A stretch of 52,590 nt of DNA from Oscillospiraceae bacterium (GCA_017458065.1 JAFTGD010000030.1:1-52590), one strand, 5' to 3'; numbered from the stretch's first letter, positions 33,577-40,609 are shown. Program-made: numbers and translations. The notes: a model not told the origin generated them from the letters alone.

Positions 33577-33789
33577 TTGAAAACTGACTTTTCGAATAAC
33601 CAGACAACGCCGAAGTTGGCAGTCAATACAACAGAACTCGCGGAAATGATGGGGATTTCAAGACCGTTCTGCTATGAATTAATCAACAGGGCGGATTTCC
33701 CCAAATCATTCTATGTTGGGACTAAGCGCCTTCACAGCGTTGATGCTGTCCGGGAGTGGATCGCAAACCAGATCAAAGAAAATCCGTAA
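33577..33789 (+). CDS. excisionase/AlpA-like helix-turn-helix protein
   Basis: 70 residues with a MerR-type winged helix: VNTTELAEMMGISRPFCYELI, then DFPKSFYVGTKRLHSVDAVREWI. Proteins of this type act as excisionases (bend att DNA for excision) or AlpA-like activators of integrase. The start is TTG at 33577, seven bases after GGGGGT. It is the first rightward gene of the island; its end overlaps or abuts the replication ATPase gene. Confidence 0.8.
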   Translation: MKTDFSNNQTTPKLAVNTTELAEMMGISRPFCYELINRADFPKSFYVGTKRLHSVDAVREWIANQIKENP

Positions 33790-33812
33790 TCCTCAGGGAG
33801 GCACGAAAGAAG

Positions 33813-35150
33813 GTGAAGAGATTGCCAGATGAAAGGCCCGATGCCCTAAATCGTGTGTTATCAACCGGTTTTCCACTTGAGCTACTATCGCGGATCACGG
33901 AAACCAGTGATATCACGATGACGGAGCTTCTGGACAGCATAACAAACCTTCTTGAGGGAGGAATGACGGCTGAAACGCTGATTGCAGATTATTCGGAGAA
34001 GTTTCCCGACATAGTAAACAGCTATCTCAGTTATGAGAGAAGTCAGCCGGGATGTTATATAGCAAAGCGAGCTTCACAGTTTGGAGACAGACGAACCGTC
34101 TTTATTTGGTATCCGTACATCGTGCGGAAGGAAGTCAATATCTGCATGGCGAGTGGCGGCTCTGGAAAGACGTATGCTTCATGTTTGATTGCTTCATATG
34201 TCAGCAGAGGTGAAGCTCTTCCAGGGGACTATAAACCGCCGAAACCTGAAAACGTGCTGATCATAAGCGGCGAAGATACCGGCGAACTGCTGAAAGAGCG
34301 GTTGACAGCTTGCAAGGCAGACCTGGACAAGGTTTTTATTCTGGATTGTCACGACAGTACAGGCTTGAACTTTGGATCAGATGCGGAAACTTTCAAGACT
34401 ATAATCGCAGCATACAAACCGGCATTAACCATTATTGACCCGCTTCAATCGTTTATCGGTGAACAAGCCGACCTGAACAAAGTGAATTGCATCAGGCCGA
34501 TAATGCAACGGCTTGCTACCATTGCAAAGGAAGTTGACACTGCCGTATTACTTATCATGCACGTCAACAAACGGCCTCAAACAAACAACCTGAACGACAG
34601 CGCCAGCGGTTCAACCGATTTTGTAAACGCGAGCCGAAGCGCCCTGTATATCCTGTTTGACGAGGAAAACGATGATTCCCGGTTGATTATCCATTCAAAG
34701 TGTAATTATACACCGTTTGGGAAAACAATCCGGTTCACGTTCAATGATACAGGCGGGGTATTCTGGAATGGGTTCAGCGAAATTGACAGGTTCACAGTTG
34801 AGGAAGCGAACAGAAAGCGCAAAAGCCCCGGTGAACTTCTAAAAGCACACGCCGAAGCAGAAGAAACCAATGAAACGCTTATCAGGGCGCTTATGGATGC
34901 AGCAGACCCTACCAATATGCGGCGATTTTCATATGATTCCTTCAAAGAAAAATACGGTAGTTTCATATTCGGTTCGCAACAGCCAAAACGGGCGCTTGAT
35001 AGTATCACGGATGCAATGCTTGCGAGAGGGTATCAGATTGAATCCGGTAAACGTGTAAAAGACGGAGAAATCACAAGAAACGGATTCTTTATTATCCCTG
35101 TTTCCGAAGATCAAAATGCAGATCAAATATCTATGGTGCATGATTTATAG
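33813..35150 (+). CDS. RepA-like AAA/RecA-fold ATPase (AAA_25), putative replication helicase
   Basis: 445 residues. Walker A MASGGSGKT (near residue 115), Walker B ALTIIDPLQSF (near 207), then VLLIMHVNKRP and SGSTDFVNASRSALYI, as in hexameric RepA-type helicases of RSF1010-like plasmids and many phages and ICEs. A C-terminal winged-helix-like region (RRFSYDSFKEKYGSF) follows. I take the GTG at 33813 behind AGGGAGG; the frame is open 19 codons further up, overlapping the previous gene. The nested inverted repeats directly after its stop suggest origin sequences, so the gene is likely the island's replication protein. Confidence 0.8.
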   Translation: MKRLPDERPDALNRVLSTGFPLELLSRITETSDITMTELLDSITNLLEGGMTAETLIADYSEKFPDIVNSYLSYERSQPGCYIAKRASQFGDRRTVFIWYPYIVRKEVNICMASGGSGKTYASCLIASYVSRGEALPGDYKPPKPENVLIISGEDTGELLKERLTACKADLDKVFILDCHDSTGLNFGSDAETFKTIIAAYKPALTIIDPLQSFIGEQADLNKVNCIRPIMQRLATIAKEVDTAVLLIMHVNKRPQTNNLNDSASGSTDFVNASRSALYILFDEENDDSRLIIHSKCNYTPFGKTIRFTFNDTGGVFWNGFSEIDRFTVEEANRKRKSPGELLKAHAEAEETNETLIRALMDAADPTNMRRFSYDSFKEKYGSFIFGSQQPKRALDSITDAMLARGYQIESGKRVKDGEITRNGFFIIPVSEDQNADQISMVHDL

Positions 35151-35236
35151 ATGGATATAGTTTCATGCACTTTATGCACCAAGGGTAAAAAGTGCATGAA
35201 ATGAACAAAATTATACCCACATAGAAATCATGCACC
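35135..35236. repeat. nested inverted repeats with TGCAC iterons, putative origin or operator
   Basis: Outer pair: GGTGCATGATTT at 35135-35146 and its exact complement at 35225-35236. Inner pair: TTTCATGCACTTT at 35161-35173 and its exact complement at 35189-35201. A fifth ATGCACC lies at 35174-35180. Five TGCAC/GTGCA motifs fall in about 100 bp, starting inside the end of the RepA-like gene. Confidence 0.8.
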
Positions 35237-35274
35237 GAAGAAAAATACATCTACCAGAAAGGACAGTGATTGTA

Positions 35275-35565
35275 ATGGACAGAATCAAAGAAATGTCATC
35301 TATCCCATATCGCACTATCATGGAGTTTGTGCCGTATGGACGGCAGCGCGGTCACTCTGTTTGTATCGCATATGGGCGCAGTCAGGTACAGCCCTGGGCG
35401 ATTGGCTATCAGGGCGTAAGCAATGCTTACTTTTCTACCATTGCCGAAACGCTTGCTTATGCCGCCGGTAAAAACTGGATTCAGAAACACATGATTTCTA
35501 AGCAGCAATATGAAGTCAAACAATGTTATAAGGCCATATTCGGGCAGCCCTATGACGGAGACTAA
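35275..35565 (+). CDS. unknown island protein (96 aa)
   Basis: Starts MDRIKEMSSIPYRT at the ATG at 35275, 11 bases after AAAGGA; a GTG at 35266 is possible. Tyrosine- and glutamine-rich, predicted soluble, with GYQGVSNAYFSTIAETLAYA in the middle. No motif recognised. It is the first gene after the repeat cluster, and its leader contains the last iteron, so it may be controlled by whatever binds there. Confidence 0.55.
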   Translation: MDRIKEMSSIPYRTIMEFVPYGRQRGHSVCIAYGRSQVQPWAIGYQGVSNAYFSTIAETLAYAAGKNWIQKHMISKQQYEVKQCYKAIFGQPYDGD

Positions 35566-35587
35566 CCACAGCACCGACCATCAGATC

Positions 35588-35607
35588 GGGGAGCTAACCC
35601 GCTCCCC
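35588..35607 (+). terminator. hairpin after the 96-aa gene
   Basis: GGGGAGC / GCTCCCC with a six-base loop, no T-run. The same style of G-rich stem follows several island genes; it may protect mRNA ends or act as a weak terminator. Confidence 0.4.
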
Positions 35608-35744
35608 TCAGCTTGTGCAATTCTCCAATACTCTTTAGCACTTTACTGTATTAAAGTTTTTCGGATTCTTTTTTAGTTTCGTTTACTTACTTAAAATATT
35701 TGAAGTAATTAGCATTACAACGCTGAAGAAAAGAGGTGAAGCCA

Positions 35745-35906
35745 ATGGGCAAGACACCGAGCAGCTACACAAACAGCAGCAAAGCAAGATCGGCGGCGGC
35801 AAGAGAAACAGCCGCAAACGCTAAACGGGAATTTTCACAGGCACGATTCACTATCCGATTCAGCCGTGATTCTGTCACATTTGAACATACAACAAAGAAA
35901 GGATGA
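35745..35906 (+). CDS. small basic island protein (53 aa)
   Basis: MGKTPSSYTNSSKARSAAAR at the start, then a helical Ala/Arg-rich part and a short RFTIRFSRDSVTFEHTT tail. GAGGTG lies seven bases before the ATG. High positive charge suggests nucleic-acid binding. It ends eight bases before the next gene's start. Not recognised. Confidence 0.55.
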   Translation: MGKTPSSYTNSSKARSAAARETAANAKREFSQARFTIRFSRDSVTFEHTTKKG

Positions 35907-35913
35907 TTATATT

Positions 35914-36636
35914 ATGTCAACAAAATATGAAAACGAGATGAGAGAATATCAGCGTACACTTGCCGCTCTATTTCCAGAAGGAGCCGGGAAAGGGCCCACG
36001 AGTTTTTCAAAATGGAGACAGAACGCGCAGATTGTTCGAGATATGCTCATGAAGCGCCTTGATGAGGACAATGTAAAACGGCGGCAGATCGATGCGGAAT
36101 TCACCACAAACTATGCATCCGCGAGGAAAGCAAAAATTGATGCTGATTATGCGGAGATGTGCGAAGCTGGCGCCCGTGTAATCCGCAAGGGGTTTGATGC
36201 CGTACTTGCCGCAAAACGTGAATCATTCAAGAATGCAATGAAAGCACCGACAGATGAACAACTGCGGCTTCTGACCGCTCTAAGCATGCGTCAGAATGTC
36301 GGCGGTGATGAAATCAGTTACTTTGCAGAGAACCTTGCTGGGAACCTTCCAGCACTCCGCTGTTTATCTGAAGTTGCCGGGAAAAACAAGATCGCGTTCC
36401 CGGCTATTCTGACCGGCAGCGAACTTGAAGACAGTCTGGAATCATCGTCTGCAGCAATGGAAAAGTATCTTTCAACTCTTGGTGTCGGAACCGACGACCT
36501 CAAATATGAGCACCGGCTTTTCTGGTGTACTTCTGGGGGTTTTCGTGAGTCAAATACTTTTGATACACTTGATTCCCCCGGTTTCATGAGCGCAGGTATT
36601 GGTATGAACGGGGATAACAAAAATGCCACTTCCTAA
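35914..36636 (+). CDS. unknown island protein (240 aa)
   Basis: Begins MSTKYENEMREYQRTLAALF at 35914, ten bases after AAAGGA; an upstream in-frame start would overlap the 53-aa gene. The first 120 residues are helical and charged (RRQIDAEFTTNYASARKAKIDADYA is split here across a likely coiled coil), the rest is mixed with EDSLESSSAAMEKYLSTLG. The length, helical N-terminus and location would fit a phage-type accessory or scaffold-like protein, but I see no diagnostic motif. It shares an REYQR-x-L segment with the protein at 36832. Confidence 0.7.
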   Translation: MSTKYENEMREYQRTLAALFPEGAGKGPTSFSKWRQNAQIVRDMLMKRLDEDNVKRRQIDAEFTTNYASARKAKIDADYAEMCEAGARVIRKGFDAVLAAKRESFKNAMKAPTDEQLRLLTALSMRQNVGGDEISYFAENLAGNLPALRCLSEVAGKNKIAFPAILTGSELEDSLESSSAAMEKYLSTLGVGTDDLKYEHRLFWCTSGGFRESNTFDTLDSPGFMSAGIGMNGDNKNATS

Positions 36637-36835
36637 GCAATATAATGCCTTACTTAACGCGCATACATCCTCCCGTTTGGTCACGTTTGACCGAGAATGT
36701 ATAGAAGATCCTTCTATGGTCACAGCACCCACTATCAGCGGTCTGACATATGCACAAGCTGTCGAACTGAGGCAGAAGCACCCGGAAGAATACAGGCAAA
36801 TACTTGGCATTCTCCGCGATTCCGCTTTTGATTGA
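36623..36835 (+). CDS. unknown small island protein (70 aa)
   Basis: MPLPKQYNALLNAHTSS at the start, then a conserved-looking AQAVELRQKHPEEYRQIL helix. GGGGA is eight bases before the ATG; the gene overlaps the previous one by 14 bases, so translation is coupled. Not recognised. Confidence 0.6.
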   Translation: MPLPKQYNALLNAHTSSRLVTFDRECIEDPSMVTAPTISGLTYAQAVELRQKHPEEYRQILGILRDSAFD

Positions 36836-37509
36836 TCACATCAAGGGGAGGCTTTATCGTCTCCCCCATCAAAGAGGGTGAGAGCACGACATCAAGAGAA
36901 TTGAGGGAATACCAGCGTCAACTACGCCTGGAAGCCTGGGAAAAGTACCTTGCTGAGATTGACGATGATACCGAAGAAGCTGACGTACCGCCCTATACTA
37001 AACCGGAATTGTACCGGCTGTGGCTCAGCTTCAAAAACTCCAAGGAAGCGCCCGAAATGCTTGCGGGTTTCGCCGCATGCGAACTTCCAGAAGCCCGTGC
37101 AATGATCGAAGAGTTTGAATCTGGCCTTGTAACGTCCTCAGAATCGCCAGAAAAGCCGTTTCTGCTATCCAGAGAACCAGAGACGGAAGACACCACCACG
37201 CCGCCGAAGCCGCCAAAACGCAAGAGAATGGCAAAGAAGCAACTGCCGCAACCGCTCACGGAAACCCCAGCGCGTGAATTGACACTTTTGCAAGTTGTGA
37301 TTGCAGAAAATTCGCGGCAAACCATGAACAGGCTTGCAGTAGTCTCTCTCCCTTTGTGCGAGCTATATTGCATCCAGTATATTCAAAATCACGCACTAAA
37401 AGAGCTGTACTTTTCAAGCGCTGATGATGCCTTGGTATACGCAAAAAGTTTACGGCAAATTCGACTATTCAGGAACATTTCGGCCGATGCTTTGCGGGAT
37501 TATTTATAG
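36832..37509 (+). CDS. unknown island protein (up to 225 aa)
   Basis: The N-terminal part ELREYQRQLRLEAWEKYLAE is helical, followed by an acidic region, a Pro/Lys-rich linker (TTPPKPPKRKRMAKKQL) and a C-terminal globular part with two Cys. The start is uncertain: TTG at 36832 overlaps the previous stop by four bases; TTG at 36901 would drop 23 residues that cover a GGGGAG/CTCCCC hairpin at 36845-36866. Function unknown. Confidence 0.55.
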   Translation: MITSRGGFIVSPIKEGESTTSRELREYQRQLRLEAWEKYLAEIDDDTEEADVPPYTKPELYRLWLSFKNSKEAPEMLAGFAACELPEARAMIEEFESGLVTSSESPEKPFLLSREPETEDTTTPPKPPKRKRMAKKQLPQPLTETPARELTLLQVVIAENSRQTMNRLAVVSLPLCELYCIQYIQNHALKELYFSSADDALVYAKSLRQIRLFRNISADALRDYL

Positions 37510-37522
37510 GGAGATGATAACA

Positions 37523-37645
37523 GTGATAACTAAAAGACGGATGAAAACAATACTGAATGTGATCAGCCTTTTTATCCGCAATTCCACTTTGACGGATACA
37601 GAAAAAATCAGGCTTATCAAGGAAGAGCTCGATCAACTAAAGTAA
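37523..37645 (+). CDS. possible very small island protein (40 aa)
   Basis: GTG at 37523, nine bases after GGGAG, encoding a basic N-terminus and a helical TLTDTEKIRLIKEELDQL end. An ATG at 37514 lies too close to the ribosome binding site. Small size and lack of family make it tentative. Confidence 0.4.
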   Translation: MITKRRMKTILNVISLFIRNSTLTDTEKIRLIKEELDQLK

Positions 37646-37693
37646 TTCAGAACTATTTTATGTAAACTGATTTGTAGAAATGGGGTATGCATA

Positions 37694-37900
37694 TTGAACT
37701 CACTAAGAGACTTTCTTAGAGATAATCCAGATGTTAAAGTGCGGCAATTTCATGCAGGCCTGTATGTTGAGCAACAGCCGCTCGAAAACGGACATATTAG
37801 ACTTGTCATCACAGAAAAAAACGATTTTGGTGAAAACCCGCCTGTTATGACAGGTGCGGAACTGCTTGAAAGTCGTAATGCTGTCGAGGATGTGAAATAA
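37694..37900 (+). CDS. unknown small island protein (68 aa)
   Basis: TTG start at 37694, seven bases after GGGGT. Mixed alpha/beta composition, RQFHAGLYVEQQPLENG and IRLVITEKNDFGENP. Its TAA is followed at once by the ATG of the next gene, so the two are likely a translationally coupled pair. Confidence 0.55.
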   Translation: MNSLRDFLRDNPDVKVRQFHAGLYVEQQPLENGHIRLVITEKNDFGENPPVMTGAELLESRNAVEDVK

Positions 37901-38443
37901 ATGTCTCGAAATATTACCGTTACAATAGATCCTTTCAATCCGAGAAGCATCGAAAAAGCACAGAAAATCATAAAACAAGAGACTACTTTTTTTGACAGAA
38001 CAGTTGATGAGTGCTTGAAAGAAATCGCAGAAATTGGCCGGGAGACGGCGCAACTTCAATATGGGGAAGATGCAGATGTCCATTTGGCATACGATGATGA
38101 ACGGCATGAATATGAAATTATTGCTGTTGCAAGAGACGGTCAATCTATGGCTGTGCTTGAATTTGGTGCCGGAGGAACAGTTGCTTCTGGCAACCTATAT
38201 GCAGATAAAATGCCGTTCGAGGTCAGTTCAGGTTCATGGTCCCGCATAAACGAAGAGACATTTGGATCTCCTCCTGGACCGTATGCGAGATATGGATATT
38301 GGGTGCATAATGGGACAAAATACACTGAATTGCAGCCACGAAATGGGATGCAAGCAGTATATTCCGAAATTATGAGAAATTACCGAACCGTTTTTCGAAG
38401 CCGATTTAAAGGTAATTTCAATATTGACTTGACTGGCCGTTGA
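37901..38443 (+). CDS. HK97 gp10-like phage virion protein (tentative)
   Basis: 180 residues. An N-terminal helical region, then LEFGAGGTVASGN, GYWVHNGTKYTELQP and a C-terminal helix that starts RNGMQAVYSEIMRNY. A glycine-rich LEFG segment followed by an aromatic, histidine-containing segment and a final helix resembles the gp10-like tail-completion proteins of siphophages. No other virion gene is present, so it may be a leftover or a capsid-interference factor. An unrelated function is possible. Confidence 0.45.
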   Translation: MSRNITVTIDPFNPRSIEKAQKIIKQETTFFDRTVDECLKEIAEIGRETAQLQYGEDADVHLAYDDERHEYEIIAVARDGQSMAVLEFGAGGTVASGNLYADKMPFEVSSGSWSRINEETFGSPPGPYARYGYWVHNGTKYTELQPRNGMQAVYSEIMRNYRTVFRSRFKGNFNIDLTGR

Positions 38444-38461
38444 GTAACCACAATACCGGAG

Positions 38462-38510
38462 GATTCCTACATCAAGGAGAGTCCCCCGGTATTCCTTTTA
38501 TAACGCTCTG
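38462..38510 (+). terminator. terminator after the gp10-like gene
   Basis: Outer stem AATACCGG / CCGGTATT enclosing a second weak stem (GGATTCC region), then CCTTTT. It separates the rightward operon from the toxin-antitoxin locus. Confidence 0.65.
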
Positions 38511-38619
38511 ACAGCCTCAGAATTGAGCTGTGTTTGATTCTGTGGCCTTTACGGTATCTATAGCTCATTTGCAGTTGATGCTCGTATGGGGCTTGTATTT
38601 GTGCAAGACTAATTGCTGC

Positions 38620-38648
38620 TTGCGAATAATCCTAATACGTGGTATTAT
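38620..38648 (+). promoter_or_regulatory. toxin mRNA promoter
   Basis: TTGCGA, a 17-base spacer and TATTAT; transcription should begin near 38655. Confidence 0.75.
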
Positions 38649-38681
38649 ATCCGCACGCAAGGGTACTGTTAAAAACGGCCG

Positions 38682-38710
38682 GCGGTTAGCTACACCTCTG
38701 CAAGGAGGTG
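38682..38710 (+). promoter_or_regulatory. toxin mRNA leader: long-range pairing arm and sequestered Shine-Dalgarno
   Basis: CACCTC (38693-38698) can pair with GAGGTG (38705-38710), hiding the AAGGAGG at 38702. Just upstream GCGGTTAGC (38682-38690) is the exact complement of GCTAACCGC at 38830-38838 in the 3' part of the mRNA. Both are typical control devices of type I toxin mRNAs. Confidence 0.75.
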
Positions 38711-38717
38711 ATGCACT

Positions 38718-38801
38718 ATGCCTATTACATTAACGTTCCATGTCTTCGGATATGTCGTAACGATCCATGTAAAAAGCGAAAACCGCCACCCTGCACGGTG
38801 A
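38718..38801 (+). CDS. candidate type I toxin peptide (27 aa)
   Basis: Encodes MPITLTFHVFGYVVTIHV followed by a basic polar tail KSENRHPAR. AAGGAGG lies nine bases before the ATG. The hydrophobic stretch of 16 residues, rich in beta-branched and aromatic residues, and the charged tail fit a membrane-active peptide, though it is shorter than a usual membrane helix. The leader hides the ribosome binding site, and an antisense RNA covers the last third of the gene and the 3' region. It is not an Fst, TxpA/BsrG, Hok or Ldr sequence as I know them. Toxicity is inferred from the locus architecture. Confidence 0.7.
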   Translation: MPITLTFHVFGYVVTIHVKSENRHPAR

Positions 38802-38805
38802 CGGT
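38771..38805 (-). terminator. terminator of the antisense RNA
   Basis: Minus-strand stem ACCGTCAC / GTGGCGGT (one wobble) with an eight-base loop, then TTTCGCTTTTT. The same bases encode the last codons and the stop of the toxin. Confidence 0.8.
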
Positions 38806-38857
38806 CTTCAAATAACCTAACCTGAATGGGCTAACCGCTTGTCGCAGTGCCCTTGTG
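38772..38857 (-). ncRNA. candidate antisense RNA antitoxin
   Basis: Bounded by the perfect minus-strand promoter at 38864-38892 and the terminator at 38771-38805, giving an RNA of about 85-90 nt. It is fully complementary to the toxin mRNA from roughly codon 19 through the 3' pairing arm, so it could both block the long-range fold and trigger double-strand cleavage. Ends are predicted from the promoter and terminator, not measured. Confidence 0.75.
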
Positions 38858-38863
38858 TTTATT

Positions 38864-38892
38864 ATTATATGCCAACTGGCAATCCTTGTCAA
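38864..38892 (-). promoter_or_regulatory. antisense RNA promoter, perfect consensus
   Basis: Minus-strand TTGACA, exactly 17 bases, TATAAT. The strongest-looking promoter in the window; it reads back toward the toxin gene. Confidence 0.9.
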
Positions 38893-38918
38893 CCGTCTTT
38901 CGAGGCGGTTTTTTTGTT
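38889..38918 (+). terminator. terminator of the toxin mRNA
   Basis: AACCGTC / GGCGGTT stem with a short loop and a run of seven T. It overlaps the -35 of the antisense promoter. Confidence 0.85.
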
Positions 38919-38988
38919 TTTGTGAATGGGATGCGTTCAAGTGAATGTATAGGAATCAATCGGCGTCGGTGAAGAATCCATAGATGCT

Positions 38989-39385
38989 ATGGAATGGCAA
39001 ATCGCCCAGCTTAAAGCTATTCGACTGTATGCGAAGATGGAGCTTGGGAAGAGAACATCTGCAATACAAGGCGCTTCCGGCGGTGATAGAAGAAGTGATG
39101 ATTTTCAAAAGTCCGAAGTGCGGAATTTTGAAAACACGTCCAAAAAAGATCAACTTACGGAACTTGGATTGTCAAAACAACGTGCGAACGAGAATGAAAA
39201 GACATAGCAGACAAGCTTGGCTATGAAAGACCAACCAAAGCCGTACAAGACCATGTAGATCTTGATGATAAAGATGAAATCCCAATTCGGGACTCCATCG
39301 GAAGAATGCAGTCAACGCCTATCATTAACGAATCCGGCCTTTACAGTCTGATGCTGTCGAGCAAAATGCCCGCGGCGAAGATAAG
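38989..39385 (+). pseudogene. decayed phage regulator genes, BRO-N remnant
   Basis: Two fragments in different frames. 38989-39207 encodes EWQIAQLKAIRLYAKMELGK and KKDQLTELGLSKQRANENEK, the kind of segment found in ParB/methyltransferase-related phage proteins. 39208-39385, frame of the ATG at 39306, reads ADKLGYERPTKAVQDHVDLD then TPIINESGLYSLMLSSKMPA, the N-terminal part of a BRO-type antirepressor, without a start and cut short after the AAK position. Frame breaks and missing ends mark both as broken. Confidence 0.65.
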
Positions 39386-39509
39386 GGGGTGTCGCGATTT
39401 ACAACGTCCTCCTGAGGAGAAAAAAGTTCTCCCTTTTTGTCTTTTCGAAAAATTTTTAAAATCGCCTTTTCTTGTATCGCTTATACACGTTACACAGAAG
39501 GGGCTTTTT

Positions 39510-39800
39510 CTATTTTTCGGTACTGACGGGACTAACCCCGCCAGCCGTGCCGCCCTCTATTCCCCCACCGGTACCCGATTCCGTCAAGTCATTTAGCTTG
39601 ACAGCCTGGGCAGGAACAGCACCGGCAGCGATAGCATCACGGACCAGGCCACGGATAAACCCGGCGACCGTCAAGCCATGATCAACACAATACTGACGGA
39701 GCGCAGCAGCTTCATCATTTGGCATGGATAGTTTCACTTGGCTGTATGCCTTGCTAAAATACTTATCATGTGCTTTACGCTGAGCTTCAGTTATCGCCAA
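39510..39800 (-). CDS. ribbon-helix-helix regulator
   Basis: 96 residues. KAYSQVKLSMPNDEAAALRQYCVDHGLTVAGFIRGLVRDAI (positions about 14-54) has the strand-helix-helix pattern of Arc/MetJ-type DNA-binding proteins, with QVKLSM as the DNA-contacting strand. A low-complexity Gly/Thr tail follows. TTG start at 39800, six bases after GGTGGTG; earlier in-frame codons would add an improbable Cys-rich hydrophobic leader that crosses the promoter. It is divergent from the five-gene operon at 40075-41634, and related operator sequences lie at both promoters, so it probably represses itself and that operon. Confidence 0.75.
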   Translation of the reverse strand: MAITEAQRKAHDKYFSKAYSQVKLSMPNDEAAALRQYCVDHGLTVAGFIRGLVRDAIAAGAVPAQAVKLNDLTESGTGGGIEGGTAGGVSPVSTEK

Positions 39801-39833
39801 CAATAACACCACCAATCTAATATTAGTACCCAC

Positions 39834-39862
39834 ACAATAACATATAAGAAAGAAGATGTCAA
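39834..39862 (-). promoter_or_regulatory. promoter of the ribbon-helix-helix gene
   Basis: Minus-strand TTGACA, a 17-base spacer and TATTGT. A half-operator TATTAGTACC (39821-39830) lies at the expected transcription start. Confidence 0.75.
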
Positions 39863-39897
39863 CATGAATTAGCACCAATATACAAAATGCACAATAA

Positions 39898-39948
39898 TTG
39901 GTACTAACATTTGTGCAACATTCCGTCTTGAAATGTTGGTACCAACAT
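39898..39948. promoter_or_regulatory. operator sites of the ribbon-helix-helix regulator
   Basis: A 16-bp perfect palindrome ATGTTGGTACCAACAT at 39933-39948 and a related ATTGGTACTAACAT at 39897-39910. Weaker relatives sit at 39821 (TATTAGTACC) and 39869 (TTAGCACCAATA). Assignment to the neighbouring regulator is inference. Confidence 0.65.
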
Positions 39949-39956
39949 GCCATAAT
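39928..39956 (+). promoter_or_regulatory. promoter of the five-gene operon, operator in the spacer
   Basis: TTGAAA, a 17-base spacer and CATAAT; the spacer is filled by the 16-bp palindrome, so a bound repressor would exclude RNA polymerase. Confidence 0.7.
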
Positions 39957-40074
39957 TCATGATGTCAGGAGGCAAGAGCCACACCGATAAGCCGGGATGG
40001 AAACGGCGGGTATAGAGTCCTAAGGAACCACAAACTCCCGGAGCTCAATAAACAAAAAACGAGGAGACGGAACA

Positions 40075-40227
40075 ATGCTTTTCAATCACATCATCAACAA
40101 CCTGAAGACCATGGACTTTGACGAGGGATTTGATTATCTGGTACGCTGTGAGAGACTCACCAAGGTATTTTTCCCGAAAACAAATGCAGCAATCATCAGC
40201 CTGATTCTTTCCATCGTGGAAGGATAA
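40075..40227 (+). CDS. small island protein (50 aa)
   Basis: MLFNHIINNLKTMDFDEGFD at the start, one Cys, a hydrophobic end AAIISLILSIVEG that is amphipathic rather than a full membrane helix. GAGGAG is seven bases before the ATG. First gene of the regulated operon; not recognised. Confidence 0.6.
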   Translation: MLFNHIINNLKTMDFDEGFDYLVRCERLTKVFFPKTNAAIISLILSIVEG

Positions 40228-40258
40228 ACAATACAAATAACAATAGGAGGTAGAACCA

Positions 40259-40546
40259 ATGAGCATGAACGAACTCAACCAGAAAGCCCGTGATTACTTC
40301 GCAATTCAGGAAATGATTGCAGACCTCACAGAACAGGCCGAAGCGATCAAAGATCAGATGAAAGCCGCAATGGTGGAGCAGTCCACCGAAGAGCTTAACG
40401 GCACCGGCTGGCGTGCAACTTGGCACAACACCGTAACGAACCGCTTTGACAGCAAGGCTTTCCAGAAGGAACACAGCGACCTTTACAAGAGCTTTTGCAA
40501 GCCGACCACTGGCACACGCTTCACTCTGAACACCGTTAAGGCGTGA
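40259..40546 (+). CDS. conserved phage/ICE-type protein of unknown function (95 aa)
   Basis: An N-terminal helix (ARDYFAIQEMIADLTEQAEA) followed by a beta part, STEELNGTGWRATWHN, SNRFDS-like TNRFDSKAFQKEHSDLY and a final TTGTRFTLNTVKA. I know this pattern (helix, then RFD..AFK..H.DLY, then T..RF.L) from small proteins in phage and ICE recombination or replication modules, always unnamed. AGGAGG is eight bases before the ATG. Confidence 0.65.
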   Translation: MSMNELNQKARDYFAIQEMIADLTEQAEAIKDQMKAAMVEQSTEELNGTGWRATWHNTVTNRFDSKAFQKEHSDLYKSFCKPTTGTRFTLNTVKA

Positions 40547-40609
40547 AAAGAGGCCGCTTATCCAAACCGCCGACCAAAGCAACCGGATAAACAGCCACAG
40601 CACCAACAA

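Noticed and set aside
38711-38815. Overlapping 34-codon frame starting at the ATG at 38711
   Set aside because: Only two bases separate it from AAGGAGG, against nine for the ATG at 38718, and its composition is not peptide-like; frame conservation in homologs would settle it.
38725-38940. 71-codon minus-strand frame over the toxin-antitoxin locus
   Set aside because: It would begin upstream of the antisense promoter start site and crosses the antisense terminator; the minus transcript is better explained as a non-coding RNA.
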